In this document: one piece after another, positions 23,439 to 32,510 of the stretch | Position numbering within the stretch: position 1 is the stretch's first letter | Layout of the letters: the number at the start of each line of letters is the position of its first letter | Assembly (NCBI RefSeq): GCF_017876795.1 | Contig: NZ_JAGIOR010000001.1 | Span: 4,800,501 to 4,864,500, forward strand | Source of the DNA: Rhizobium leguminosarum | GTDB lineage: Bacteria; Pseudomonadota; Alphaproteobacteria; Rhizobiales; Rhizobiaceae | Direction: 5' to 3' | Length of the DNA: 64,000 nt | The notes under the pieces: model-generated | Databases searched by the model: none | What the model saw: the letters and a program-made list of their open reading frames with translations, nothing else | What the model was told of the DNA's origin: nothing | Made by a program: the position numbers and the translations under genes

Positions 23439-24452
23439 TCAGTGGCCCTTCAGTTCGCGATTGGCGCGTCGCACGTTCCAGACCATGATCGGCGTAACGG
23501 CGAGCATGATGATGATGGCGATGACGGCGCTCCGGCCGGAATCGCCGCCGCCGCGGAACAGCCAGTTGAACATCAGGTTGGCCAGCACCATCGACTGCCA
23601 CTGGCCGTTGGTCATGGTCAGCACGATATCGAAGACCTTGAGGACGAGGATGGTGATCGTCGTCCAGACCACGGCGATCGAGCCCCAGACTTGCGGCACC
23701 ATGATGCGCGAGAAGATCTGCCAGCCATTGGCGCCGTCGATGACGGCGGCCTCGATGGTCTCTTCGGGAATGCCGCGAAGGGCGGCCGACAGGATGACCA
23801 TGGCAAAACCGGTCTGGATCCAGATCAGGATGACCATCAGGAAGAAATTGTTCCAGAAGGGAACGGAGATCCACACCTCAGGTGTGCCGCCGAACGTCTG
23901 GACGATGGCGTTCAGGAGGCCGATCTGGACGTCGTTGCCGCCGCGATATTCATAGATGAACTTCCAGATGACCGAGGCGCCGACGAAGGAGATCGCCATC
24001 GGCATGAAGACGATGCTTTTGGCGATATTGCCCCACCAGATGCGATCGGTCATCACGGCGATGACGAGGCCGAAGAAGGTGCAGGCGGCCGGCACGACGG
24101 CGAGCCAGAGGATGTTGTTGAAGATCGACTGGCGGAATTCGCGGTCGCCGAGCGCCCATTTGTAATTGGCGACGCCGACGAACTGCTGGCCGGCGCGGTC
24201 GTAGAAGGAGAGGATGAAGGTCGCAACGACCGGGTAGACGAGATAGACGATGAGCAGGAAGAGCGCCGGGCCGACGAACAACCACGGGCGCACGAGCGCA
24301 CGGCGGTTGAGATTGCGCGATGCGGCGCGGATGTCGCCATCTTTCACCGGCAGGGCGAGATCCAGTATCTTGTTCGAAAAATAGAAATAGGCCGAGCACG
24401 CGAAAACGGCGACGACCACGACGCCCAAAGCGGACACTATCTGCGACAGCAT
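23439..24452 (-). CDS. aglF: Alpha-glucoside ABC transporter permease AglF
   Basis: Inner-membrane permease of 337 residues, the MalF-type partner of AglG. Hydrophobic helices are distributed along the sequence, and the cytoplasmic EAA motif EETIEAAVIDGANGWQIF is present. It follows aglE after a 181-base gap containing two stem-loops, consistent with lower expression than the binding protein. Confidence 0.92.
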   Translation of the reverse strand: MLSQIVSALGVVVVAVFACSAYFYFSNKILDLALPVKDGDIRAASRNLNRRALVRPWLFVGPALFLLIVYLVYPVVATFILSFYDRAGQQFVGVANYKWALGDREFRQSIFNNILWLAVVPAACTFFGLVIAVMTDRIWWGNIAKSIVFMPMAISFVGASVIWKFIYEYRGGNDVQIGLLNAIVQTFGGTPEVWISVPFWNNFFLMVILIWIQTGFAMVILSAALRGIPEETIEAAVIDGANGWQIFSRIMVPQVWGSIAVVWTTITILVLKVFDIVLTMTNGQWQSMVLANLMFNWLFRGGGDSGRSAVIAIIIMLAVTPIMVWNVRRANRELKGH

Positions 24453-24560
24453 TTCGTCCCTCCCCTGCTTCCCCTGATCTTATTCCGACCGGATTCTGAC
24501 GGGTCAGCGCCGGTCATCGTCAATCAATTTGGAGTGCCCAATCACAACATATCCTGCGAT

Positions 24561-24620
24561 GGCCGGGCTCTTTTCGAACCCGGCCAGTCATGCAAGCCAT
24601 GCCGCCGGCAAGCCGGCGGC
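24561..24620 (-). other. Two stem-loops between aglE and aglF
   Basis: Downstream of the aglE stop lie GCCGCCGGC-AA-GCCGGCGGC (24601-24620) and GGCCGGG...CCCGGCC (24561-24585). Neither has a U tract, so they look like mRNA-stabilising or processing hairpins rather than terminators. Confidence 0.6.
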
Positions 24621-24633
24621 ATAATTTTGAGGA

Positions 24634-25995
24634 TTACTTGATGCCGTCCCAGGCGCTCTGGATTTCGCCAGCGGCGTCTTGAGCCGACTTGCCGCCGACG
24701 AAATCGACCATGCCCGTCCAGAAGGCGCCGGCGCCGATCTTGCCCGGCATCAGGTCGGAACCGTCGAAGCGGAAGGTGGTGGCGGAGGTCAGGATCTCCC
24801 CTTCCTTCTTCATCTGCGGGTTGGCATAGGCCTCAGTGCTGACGCCCTTGTACGGCGTCAGGAAGCTCGACTGCGCCATCCAGACCTCATGCGCGATCGG
24901 GGTCTTCAGGAAGTCGATGAAGGCGCGGGCCGTCTTCGAATCCTTGGCGATCGAGACGAGCGTGCCGGCGCCGAGAACCGGCTTACCGAGCTCGGGATGC
25001 GACGCAAAGGTCGGCATATAGAAGAAGTCGGCATCCTGGCCGAGCTTCGTGCCCTCAGGGAAGAAGGACGGAATGAACGAGGCCTGGTGGTGCATGTAGC
25101 ACTTCGGCGGAACGGCGAAGAGGCCCTTCGGGCTGTCGCGGAAATCGGTCGATGCCACGGCCGCGACGCCGCCGTCGACGTATTTCTCGTTCTTGGCGAA
25201 CTTGCCGAACTCGTCGATCGCGGCAACAACGGCCGGATCGGTGAACTTCAGCTCGTTGGTCGTCCACTTGTCGTAAGCTTCCGGCGGCTGGGTGCGCAGC
25301 ATGATGTCCTCGACCCAGTCGGTCGCCGGCCAGCCGGTGGCGCCGCCGGAACCAAGACCGATGCACCAGGGAACGCCGCCATCCTTGACAATCTGGTCAG
25401 TCAGGGCATGCAGCTCTTCCATGGTCGTCGGGATCTTGTAGCCGGCTTCCTGGAAGTTTTCCGGAACGTACCAGACCAGCGACTTGACGTCGGCCTTGTA
25501 AGGAAAGGCGTAGAAGGCTTCCTTCCCATCCTTGCCCTTATAGGTGCCGTAACCGACCCAGCTGTCGCCGGCGCCGTAATTGTCCTTGATCCACTTGGAG
25601 TTGTCGTCACCGAGCGGTGTCAGGTAGCCCTTGCTGGCGAGATCGGCCAGGAGGCCCGGCTGCGGCAGAACGGCGATGTTCGGCGGCGAGCCTGCCTGCG
25701 TGTCGATGACGATCTGCTGTTCGTAGTTTTCGGAAGAGGAGTATTTGGCTTCGATGCCGGTCGCTTCGGTGAAATAGGCAAGAACGCTCATGAAGAACGC
25801 CTCGTCCTCGCCGCGCCACGGCCCGAAGATCGTCAGCGGCTGCCCCTTCAGATCGGCATGAGCGGCCTTGAATTCGTCATAGCTCTTCCAATTGAACTTG
25901 GAATCCTGTCCCGGGGCAAATTTCAGATCGGCCGCGGACGCAGCACCGGCAAAAAGCGCTGCCACGGCAACGCCCATCAAAAATGACTTTTTCAT
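24634..25995 (-). CDS. aglE: Alpha-glucoside-binding periplasmic protein AglE
   Basis: Periplasmic solute-binding protein of 453 residues that delivers alpha-glucosides to AglFG. A signal peptide (KKSFLMGVAVAALFAGAASA) is cleaved before ADLKFAPGQ. The rest is a family-1 (MalE-like) binding fold with GSGGATGWPATDWVED and a C-terminal GAGAFWTGMVDFVGGKSAQD. It is the first gene of the operon, divergent from aglR, with operator palindromes upstream. Confidence 0.94.
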   Translation of the reverse strand: MKKSFLMGVAVAALFAGAASAADLKFAPGQDSKFNWKSYDEFKAAHADLKGQPLTIFGPWRGEDEAFFMSVLAYFTEATGIEAKYSSSENYEQQIVIDTQAGSPPNIAVLPQPGLLADLASKGYLTPLGDDNSKWIKDNYGAGDSWVGYGTYKGKDGKEAFYAFPYKADVKSLVWYVPENFQEAGYKIPTTMEELHALTDQIVKDGGVPWCIGLGSGGATGWPATDWVEDIMLRTQPPEAYDKWTTNELKFTDPAVVAAIDEFGKFAKNEKYVDGGVAAVASTDFRDSPKGLFAVPPKCYMHHQASFIPSFFPEGTKLGQDADFFYMPTFASHPELGKPVLGAGTLVSIAKDSKTARAFIDFLKTPIAHEVWMAQSSFLTPYKGVSTEAYANPQMKKEGEILTSATTFRFDGSDLMPGKIGAGAFWTGMVDFVGGKSAQDAAGEIQSAWDGIK

Positions 25996-26052
25996 GTGAT
26001 CAACCTCCCATCACAATCCCAACCCGCGCCGAATTCCCTTCAAAAGAAATTT

Positions 26053-26064
26053 CAAAGCGCTTTG
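26053..26064. promoter_or_regulatory. LacI-type operator 1 in the aglE-aglR gap
   Basis: Perfect 12-base palindrome CAAAGCGCTTTG, 58 bases upstream of aglE. It matches the GCGC-centred operator pattern of LacI/GalR regulators and shares the core AAAGCGCTTT with the second site. Confidence 0.75.
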
Positions 26065-26216
26065 ACAACCAACTCATTTCACTTCTGGTGGAACGAAAGT
26101 CAAGTCAATTCGCGAAAACCGGGCGCAAACAACCGGGATATCGCAGCGCAACAGCGCCTGTTGGGAAATATGGAGCGATTTTTCTTGAGTCAAGCGCGCC
26201 AGATGCTACATAATTG

Positions 26217-26226
26217 AAAGCGCTTT
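26217..26226. promoter_or_regulatory. LacI-type operator 2 in the aglE-aglR gap
   Basis: Palindrome AAAGCGCTTT, 66 bases before the aglR start. With operator 1 it is centred 163 bases apart, suiting joint repression of aglE and autoregulation of aglR. Confidence 0.75.
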
Positions 26227-26292
26227 GGGTGCTACGGGGAGGCGGCAGCCTTTAGAAATGGCGTCCAGGCGAGCCGGGAGGAAGCATAGCAG

Positions 26293-27321
26293 GTGAATCT
26301 CAAACAGCTATCGGAATTGCTGGGGCTGTCGCAAACGACGGTGAGCCGAGCGCTCAACGGCTATCCCGAGGTCAACGAGGCGACCCGGGAGCGCGTGCTT
26401 CAAGCTGTCAAGGAAACCGGATACCGGCCGAACAAGGCGGCGCAGCGTCTTGCAACCGGCAAGGCCGGCTCGATCGGCCTTGTCATGCCGACGGCGCCCG
26501 GCCACCAGTCCGACGTGCATTTCGGTGAATTCCTGGCCGGGCTCGGCGAAGAGGCCGTGCGCCACGACTTCCACTTCGTCATCATGCCGGCCGACCCGGA
26601 CGACGAGGTTGCAGCGCTCAGGCGCCTTGCGATCAGCGGCAACGTGGATGCGCTGTTCGTCGCCTATATGCGCGGCCACGACCCGCGGCTCGCCATGCTG
26701 AAATCGCTCTCCATACCGTATGTTGTGCATGGTCGCTCCTTCGGTTCGGAGCCCGACTATCCCTATCTCGACATCGACAATGAAGGCGCCTTCTATGATG
26801 CGACGCGGCTCTTGCTGCAGCTCGGCCATACGCGCTTTGCGCTGATGAACGGACCGATGCAGCTCGATTTCGCCATCCGCAGAAAGAACGGCCTCATATC
26901 AGCGCTTGCCGAGCGCGGGCTGGCACTCGACGAGGATTGCATCAGCCATGCGCTGATGACGGACGAGCAAGGCCTGCTGGCGATGGAACACTTCCTGCAG
27001 CTGCCGGAGCGGCCAACGGCCATCCTCTGCTCCAGCACGGTGCTGGCGCTCGGCGCCATCCGCGCGGTCAACCAGGCGGGATTGCGGCTCGGTGAGGATA
27101 TCTCGTTGATCGCCCATGACGACGTGCTGCCGCTGTTGAAGCCGGAAAACTTCTCCGTGCCGCTGACGACGACGCGCTCCTCGCTCAGGGCGGCCGGCGT
27201 TCGCATCGCGCAGCGGCTGATCGGCACGGTGAAGCAGGCAGGCCCCTTCCCCGATCAGGAGCTCTGGAAGACCGAACTGATCGTCAGAGCCTCAACCGGC
27301 CCTGCCCCGCAGCAGCCATAA
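26293..27321 (+). CDS. aglR: LacI-family repressor of the agl operon
   Basis: A 342-residue LacI/GalR regulator. The N-terminal helix-turn-helix (LSELLGLSQTTVSRALNG) and hinge helix (RPNKAAQRLATGK) are followed by a periplasmic-binding-like sugar-sensing domain. It starts at GTG 26293, preceded by GGAGGAAG. It is divergent from aglE across a gap with two matching palindromic operators. The gene ends immediately before the convergent folD stop, with no base between. Confidence 0.92.
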   Translation: MNLKQLSELLGLSQTTVSRALNGYPEVNEATRERVLQAVKETGYRPNKAAQRLATGKAGSIGLVMPTAPGHQSDVHFGEFLAGLGEEAVRHDFHFVIMPADPDDEVAALRRLAISGNVDALFVAYMRGHDPRLAMLKSLSIPYVVHGRSFGSEPDYPYLDIDNEGAFYDATRLLLQLGHTRFALMNGPMQLDFAIRRKNGLISALAERGLALDEDCISHALMTDEQGLLAMEHFLQLPERPTAILCSSTVLALGAIRAVNQAGLRLGEDISLIAHDDVLPLLKPENFSVPLTTTRSSLRAAGVRIAQRLIGTVKQAGPFPDQELWKTELIVRASTGPAPQQP

Positions 27322-28221
27322 TCAGAACTGTGGCGGGGTCTGCCCTGCGGCGCGATGGGCGGCGATGACCGTATTGGCCATCAGCATGGCGATGGTCATC
27401 GGGCCGACGCCACCGGGAACCGGGGTGATGGTGCTGGCGACCGCAGAGACCTCCTCGAAGGCGACGTCGCCGACGAGCCGGGTCTTGCCCTCGCCTCTTT
27501 CGGGGGCTGCCACGCGGTTGATGCCGACGTCGATGACCGTCGCACCCGGCTTGACCCAATCGGCCCTGACCATCTCCGGCCGGCCGACGGCGGCCACCAG
27601 GATATCGGCATTGCGGCAGACCTCGGCGAGGTTCTTGGTTCGTGAATGGGCGATCGTCACCGTCGCATTGGCGTTGAGCAGCAATTGCGCCATCGGCTTG
27701 CCGAACAGGTTGGAGCGGCCGATGACGACGGCGTTGAGGCCGGAGAGGTCCTCGCCATGGGTGCGGCGGACGAAGACCATGGCGCCGGCCGGCGTGCAGG
27801 AAACCAGTCCGGTCTTCAGGTCGCCGATGGCGAGCTTGCCGGCGTTGGCGATACTGAGGCCATCGACATCCTTTTCCGGCAGGATCGCCTGGATGATCGA
27901 CTCACTGTCGAGCGGTTTCGGCAGGGGCAATTGCACCAGGATGCCGTGGATCGAAGGATCGGCGTTAAGGGTGGCGACGAGGGCTGCCAGCTCCTCCTGG
28001 CTGGTCTCGGCCGGCAGCGTGTGCTGGACTGATTTGAAGCCGCATTCCTTGGCCATGCGGCCCTTCGAGCCGACATAGGCGTGGCTTGCCGGATCGTCGC
28101 CGACGATGACGACCGCAAGGCCGGCGGTGACGCCGCTGCTCTTTTCCAGCGCCGCCGTCGCACTCTTGACCGTCTGAATGACCGATGCAGCTACGTTCTT
28201 GCCGTCGATTACTGTCGCCAC
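27322..28221 (-). CDS. folD: Bifunctional methylenetetrahydrofolate dehydrogenase / cyclohydrolase
   Basis: Interconverts 5,10-methylene- and 10-formyl-tetrahydrofolate in one-carbon metabolism; cytosolic, 299 residues. [13 protein letters not shown] carries the catalytic lysine region, and [16 protein letters not shown] and the C-terminal [15 protein letters not shown] are family signatures. It starts at GTG 28221, preceded by GGAGAG. Complete and ordinary. Confidence 0.95.
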   Translation of the reverse strand: MATVIDGKNVAASVIQTVKSATAALEKSSGVTAGLAVVIVGDDPASHAYVGSKGRMAKECGFKSVQHTLPAETSQEELAALVATLNADPSIHGILVQLPLPKPLDSESIIQAILPEKDVDGLSIANAGKLAIGDLKTGLVSCTPAGAMVFVRRTHGEDLSGLNAVVIGRSNLFGKPMAQLLLNANATVTIAHSRTKNLAEVCRNADILVAAVGRPEMVRADWVKPGATVIDVGINRVAAPERGEGKTRLVGDVAFEEVSAVASTITPVPGGVGPMTIAMLMANTVIAAHRAAGQTPPQF

Positions 28222-28343
28222 GCGCGTCTCTCCGCCCTGTTTCGCGTCAATCTATTGATAGTCGGCGAGCGTCAAATGCCCGCTAACGCCCTATCCTGTC
28301 GGAAAGCAGCAATGCAATATCAAAAATGCAAGGAAGTGTTCGT

Positions 28344-30149
28344 TCAACGCAACGGCTGCCGCGCTTCGAACGTATGAACACGAAGCCGGTCGCGCAGGCC
28401 GGAGATCTCGGAGCGCAGCACTTCCATCTCGTCGACCGTGTTCGGGACCGGTTGCGGTGACGGCGGCGCGGAAGACAGCGGTGAGGATGCCGACATTTCC
28501 TCTTCGGATGCGATCATGGGTTTACGCAGGCGCAGCAGGAAAGCAGCAGCAAGACCGGCAGCGAGACCCGCGGCAGCGCCGGCCAGCGAGCCGCCGGTCA
28601 GGCCATCGGGCGCCGATACCGCCGTTGCCAGCGCCGGCTTCATGAGAGTGATATGACCTTCGGCGACCGTTGCCGCCGACGCGGAAGCCGAATCTTCCAG
28701 GCGCGAACGCGCGGCCGCCGCCTTGTCGCTGAGCTCGGTCAGCCGGGACAGATCGACACCGGTATCCCGGCTTTGAGCGATCAGGGTGTTGCGGCGGTCG
28801 TTCAAGGCCTTGCGCGCATCGACGGCGGCCTTGGCAGCGACGTTGGCGGTCTGGGCAAGACGGGTGAGCTCCTTGCCCATATTCTCCTTCAGACCATCGG
28901 TTTCGGCCTGCTGCTGCAAGAGGCGCGGATGGCGCGGGCCGAGCTCGGCCGAAAGCTGCGCAAGCGCTGTCTTGGCGACCGCATATTTGTCGCGCCAATC
29001 CTGCAGCGCCGGCGAGAGCATATCGGAGGGGAACGAACCGTCGAGCACCCCGGCAAGCTTTGCGGTCTTCAACCTGTCGGCCTGCGCCTTGGCATCCAGG
29101 ATAGTCTGGTCGGCCTCTTTCAGATCGGCATCGAGCCCGTCGATCTGACGGCGAAGATCGACCGCCACCTTGACGTTGCCCTCGCCGCTCTTTGCCGTGA
29201 AGGCGGCCAGTTCCGCTTTCGCCTCGTCATAGGCCTTGCGCAACGCGGCGTCGGTTGCGGCGTTGCCGCCGGGTCCGTCTGCAGGGGAAGCCGCTTCGGC
29301 AAGCCTTGTGGCAATGCGCATGGATTTGCCGCTGTCGCCGGTCGTCACTCTCACGAGGATCGTGCCGGCGGCGGCATCGGGCAGTATCTCGACCGCATGC
29401 TTCAACGTCGCCTCGGCGCGCGAGGCCGGATCGGCAGCAGCCCCGGTCGCCGAAAGGAGATCGAGCGCAACGCCAAACGCATTGGCTCTAGGCCCGGCAA
29501 ATTCGGGATCGTGATCGAGTTTCAGGGCGGCGACCATCGAAGCAATCACCCGCGCCGACATCAGCCCTTTCGCCGCAGCCTCTGTGAAGGCGGCCCGGCT
29601 TGCGGCATCGGTCTTCACCGCAAGCGTCGCTTCGGCACGATAGAGGGTTGGCGAAGCCGCCATCAGCGTCGGCAGGCCGGCGCCAATCATCGTCGCAGCC
29701 GCCACCATCATCGCAAGACCAATGCCGCCGACCCGCCGCCGTGGTACCGCCGGGCGGGAGCCAGCCGGTTCCTCACGGATCGCAGCCGGCGGTTCGGGTG
29801 AGAGCATCGGCTCACTGGCCGGAGCAACCGGTTGTTCTCGGCGCGCCTGTTCGAGAGGAAGCGGATGGCCGACGTCGTTGGCGGCCCGCAGGCGATTGCC
29901 GAGGATGGTCTCGATGCGATCAACCAGTGGCGCGGTGGCCGCCGCTTTTGTGCGTTGCTCTTCCAGCGCGCGGCCGATGGCGCGCAGCAGCTCGGCCTCG
30001 GGCGGCGCGATATCGGGCCGGTTCGACCGGGGCACTTGGGCCAATCCATAGGGACTGTCATCGGCGCGCGCCAGTGCGGGCGCCGCCGGCGGGGCGGCGG
30101 CGCGATCCTGAAAGCTGCTTCTGGCCCTGATATCGTACATTTGCGCCAC
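28344..30149 (-). CDS. Wzz/GumC-like polysaccharide chain-length protein without kinase domain
   Basis: A 601-residue inner-membrane protein. A long proline- and alanine-rich cytoplasmic N-terminus precedes a helix at about 141-164 (GGIGLAMMVAAATMIGAGLP). A periplasmic region with a Wzz-like start (LYRAEATLAVKTD) and long coiled-coil stretches follows. A second helix lies near 525-545 (GSLAGAAAGLAAGLAAAFLL), with a 55-residue cytoplasmic tail. Such proteins control length or export of surface polysaccharides, usually with a tyrosine kinase domain, absent here. The start is GTG 30149 or ATG 30140; neither has a strong site. A glycosyltransferase gene lies upstream on the same strand. Confidence 0.7.
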   Translation of the reverse strand: MAQMYDIRARSSFQDRAAAPPAAPALARADDSPYGLAQVPRSNRPDIAPPEAELLRAIGRALEEQRTKAAATAPLVDRIETILGNRLRAANDVGHPLPLEQARREQPVAPASEPMLSPEPPAAIREEPAGSRPAVPRRRVGGIGLAMMVAAATMIGAGLPTLMAASPTLYRAEATLAVKTDAASRAAFTEAAAKGLMSARVIASMVAALKLDHDPEFAGPRANAFGVALDLLSATGAAADPASRAEATLKHAVEILPDAAAGTILVRVTTGDSGKSMRIATRLAEAASPADGPGGNAATDAALRKAYDEAKAELAAFTAKSGEGNVKVAVDLRRQIDGLDADLKEADQTILDAKAQADRLKTAKLAGVLDGSFPSDMLSPALQDWRDKYAVAKTALAQLSAELGPRHPRLLQQQAETDGLKENMGKELTRLAQTANVAAKAAVDARKALNDRRNTLIAQSRDTGVDLSRLTELSDKAAAARSRLEDSASASAATVAEGHITLMKPALATAVSAPDGLTGGSLAGAAAGLAAGLAAAFLLRLRKPMIASEEEMSASSPLSSAPPSPQPVPNTVDEMEVLRSEISGLRDRLRVHTFEARQPLR

Positions 30150-30315
30150 ATCTCATGCACATGATGGCCGAATTCGTTCATCCGCACGGATGCAGATGAT
30201 TAAACCAGTCTAAATAATCATGGCAAAGAAATGGTTAACCGCAGCGTGTGAGAACTATGCATCATTCCTCAAATCGGAATCGATCCGAGGTTAAAATTAT
30301 ACGACATTCCAAGGT

Positions 30316-30350
30316 GCGACAGCGCCTGAAAAGACGAGCGGCGCTGTCGC
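30316..30350 (-). terminator. Stem-loop after the WecG/TagA gene
   Basis: GCGACAGCGCC (30316-30326) pairs perfectly with GGCGCTGTCGC (30340-30350), right after the stop codon. The 11-base stem is strong but no U tract follows, so termination is uncertain. Confidence 0.45.
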
Positions 30351-30351
30351 G

Positions 30352-31191
30352 TCAGCTCGCTTTCTTGTGGTCTGACCGCGGCTGCAGCGTGGTCACGACC
30401 TCTTCCGGATAGCTGAGGATCCTTTCGCGCCGGCGGAAGCGGTAGCGCAGGACATGGAAAAGGAAGATCGGGATACCGACGATGTAGCGGCGCCAGAGGC
30501 GCGTCGGCTCCTGCAACAGGCGATAAGCCCATTCCATGCGCATCATCCGCACCGTCTTCGGCGCACGCGGGACGGCGCCGGAGACGAAGTCGAACAGAGC
30601 GCCCACCGTCAGCACCAGACGTGCATGATCGGCACGGATATTGTCGTGCACCCATTTCTCCTGCAGCGGCGTTCCCATGCCGACGATCAGGATATCGAGC
30701 TTCTGGCGCTCGAGTTCGTCGGTGACGACAGTGGAATCGACCGTGTCGAAATAACCGTCGGAAACGACGACGAATTCATGCCAGGGCGTATGCCTGCGGA
30801 AATTTTCCGCTGCCGCCTCGACGACCGAACGCGTGCCGCCGATGAGGCCGATGCGGCGCGGGGCCTCCATGAAGGTGAGGAAGGCCGGCACGAAATCGGT
30901 GCCGTTCAGATTGGCGGGAAACGGCGCACCGTGGGCGATCTGCGATGCGATGTTGAGGCCGATGCCGTCCGGCAGCACCAGATTGTGCGACATGATCCGG
31001 TAATATTCGTCGTCGTGAAGCGCGGTCAGCATGTTATGGGCGTTGACGAAGCAAACCACGGTCTGGCCGACGGGAATGGAGGCCAGCTCGTTGATGAAAA
31101 CGAGGGCGTCGTCCCAGCCGAGATCGCAGACCGGCAGATCGAAGATCGTCCGCCGCGATGCGAGCACCGCGAAGTTTGCAATCAGATTCAT
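30352..31191 (-). CDS. WecG/TagA/CpsF family glycosyltransferase
   Basis: A 279-residue GT26-type enzyme that transfers a sugar, often N-acetylmannosamine or its uronic acid, to a lipid-linked acceptor at the inner membrane. Signatures are LPDGIGLNIASQ, GTDFVPAFL, IGLIGGT, VGMGTPLQEKWV and the C-terminal RMEWAYRLLQEPTRLWRRYI. ATG 31191 follows a near-perfect AGGAGGT, which overrules the longer frame open to 31368. With the GumC-like gene downstream it suggests a surface polysaccharide locus. The product is unknown. Confidence 0.88.
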   Translation of the reverse strand: MNLIANFAVLASRRTIFDLPVCDLGWDDALVFINELASIPVGQTVVCFVNAHNMLTALHDDEYYRIMSHNLVLPDGIGLNIASQIAHGAPFPANLNGTDFVPAFLTFMEAPRRIGLIGGTRSVVEAAAENFRRHTPWHEFVVVSDGYFDTVDSTVVTDELERQKLDILIVGMGTPLQEKWVHDNIRADHARLVLTVGALFDFVSGAVPRAPKTVRMMRMEWAYRLLQEPTRLWRRYIVGIPIFLFHVLRYRFRRRERILSYPEEVVTTLQPRSDHKKAS

Positions 31192-31430
31192 TCCTACCTC
31201 CTGCCGAGGGTGCTGCATGCGCCCGACATCCCGGAAAACAAGCCCATAATTCCGCGCCGGAGGTCTCGAAAGGACCGGCCACGTCCCGCCAGGACGGTGT
31301 CGCCCCGATCTCGGGAGGCGGCACACGCCAAGCTGTGACACCTGATATAACAGGACGGTTTCAAACAACCCTTAGGAAATTTCCTTGAATTTCCATGCGC
31401 GTATAAGTGGTTTATTAACCACACGCGCCA

Positions 31431-31464
31431 ACGAAAAACGGCGCCTTGCGGCGCCGTTTTTCGT
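31431..31464 (-). terminator. Terminator closing the flagellar operon
   Basis: A perfect 15-base inverted repeat (ACGAAAAACGGCGCC / GGCGCCGTTTTTCGT) with a four-base loop lies 18 bases after the last flagellar-cluster gene. The T5 tract fits termination of minus-strand transcripts. Confidence 0.88.
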
Positions 31465-31481
31465 CGATGAGAATATAATGC

Positions 31482-32021
31482 TTAGTGGGCCGCTGGCGCC
31501 GGCGCTTCGCCGGCCGGTGCGGACTCGACGATCTTGACAGGTGTGCCCACCTTCTTCGGCTGCCCGGCGGAGCTTTCCTTGACATCTTCCTTGGACAGAT
31601 AGTCGAGCTGCTCCAGCATCACGTCGGCGACATATTCGCCGCCGAGGCGCTCATTCATGCCCTTCTTGATCTCTTCGCGGAAGGCCTTCGGATCGAAGGA
31701 TTTGATATGGGCGATATCGACCATCTTGTTGCCGACGAGCAGGCTGAAAAGCTCGTCCGTGGTCATCTCGGCCAGCGGCAGCGTCACCCCCTTCAGCATC
31801 TCCTTGTTCATCATGAAGGAAACGCGGCCGAGGAAGTAGCCGGTAATCGCGCCGTTACCGATGATGGGTACGGTGATCGTTTCGCCCTTCACCAGTTCGA
31901 GCGCGCTCTGCTTGGAATCCGTTGCCGCGGGCGCCGGCGCGGTCGCCAGATACACCGAGAAATAGACCGATGCCAAGGTGATGGCGCAAACCCAGACACC
32001 GGTGAGGACGAGCTTGATCAT
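31482..32021 (-). CDS. Uncharacterised single-pass membrane protein of the flagellar cluster
   Basis: A 179-residue protein with one N-terminal helix (LVLTGVWVCAITLASVYFSV) that may anchor it, then a periplasmic domain. A GYFLGRVSFMMNKEM segment is followed by helices containing SFDPKAFREEIKKGMNERLGG, and the tail is alanine-proline rich. Topology loosely recalls FliL but I see no real similarity. Its start overlaps the stop of the FlgN-like gene by ATGA, and a strong terminator follows. A flagellar role is inferred only from position. Confidence 0.75.
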   Translation of the reverse strand: MIKLVLTGVWVCAITLASVYFSVYLATAPAPAATDSKQSALELVKGETITVPIIGNGAITGYFLGRVSFMMNKEMLKGVTLPLAEMTTDELFSLLVGNKMVDIAHIKSFDPKAFREEIKKGMNERLGGEYVADVMLEQLDYLSKEDVKESSAGQPKKVGTPVKIVESAPAGEAPAPAAH

Positions 32022-32386
32022 CAGTTTCCACGCGCGGCGAATTGTTCCTGGGAATAGGTGCCGTCGGCATCGGCGTCCTGAACGGCGTTCTTCAGGAGGT
32101 CGGCGACGGCACGAACCGCTTCGAGATGCGCCTCGACACGACGGGCATTGAGAACCAGCTTCTTCTTCAGGCCGTGCAGCTGATCGAGATGAGCAGCGGC
32201 AAGTTCGGCCGGGTCGGTGTCGCGGAAAAGCATCGACAGCTCGTAGAGGCAGCGACTCTTATGCGCATTGGAGACCTTGAGATCGAACTGCGGGTCGTTG
32301 CCGATCCGGGTGTTCTCGTTGTCGATGATCATTTCGAGGCGTCCGAGAACGGATTTGATCCTATATTCGTTCGAAACTATTTCCAT
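32021..32386 (-). CDS. FlgN-like export chaperone candidate
   Basis: A 121-residue, mostly helical soluble protein. It begins MEIVSNEYRIKSVLGRLE with GAGGG upstream of ATG 32386, and carries heptad-rich helices such as LAAAHLDQLHGLKKKLVLNA. FlgN proteins, chaperones for the hook-filament junction proteins FlgK and FlgL, have this size and character and are poorly conserved. The assignment is from size, helical content and place in the cluster. Its stop overlaps the next gene. Confidence 0.5.
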   Translation of the reverse strand: MEIVSNEYRIKSVLGRLEMIIDNENTRIGNDPQFDLKVSNAHKSRCLYELSMLFRDTDPAELAAAHLDQLHGLKKKLVLNARRVEAHLEAVRAVADLLKNAVQDADADGTYSQEQFAARGN

Positions 32387-32410
32387 TGTACCCTCGGTTA
32401 TGCGTCGCTT

Positions 32411-32460
32411 GGAGCATGATGCCGAAAAGTGTGCGCGGTTTTCGGACGACATCATGCTCT
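32411..32460. repeat. RIME-type intergenic palindrome
   Basis: GAGCATGATG (32412-32421) and CCGAAAA (32422-32428) are mirrored by TTTTCGG (32439-32445) and CATCATGCTC (32450-32459), with a GTGTGCGCGG centre. This matches the rhizobial RIME palindromes scattered between genes in Rhizobium and Sinorhizobium genomes. It lies between the FlgJ-like and FlgN-like genes and would form a long hairpin in the operon mRNA. Confidence 0.8.
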
Positions 32461-32510
32461 AACTATTTAATTGAGAACGGGATTCAGATCTTAGGCCAAC
32501 GGGCCTAAAA

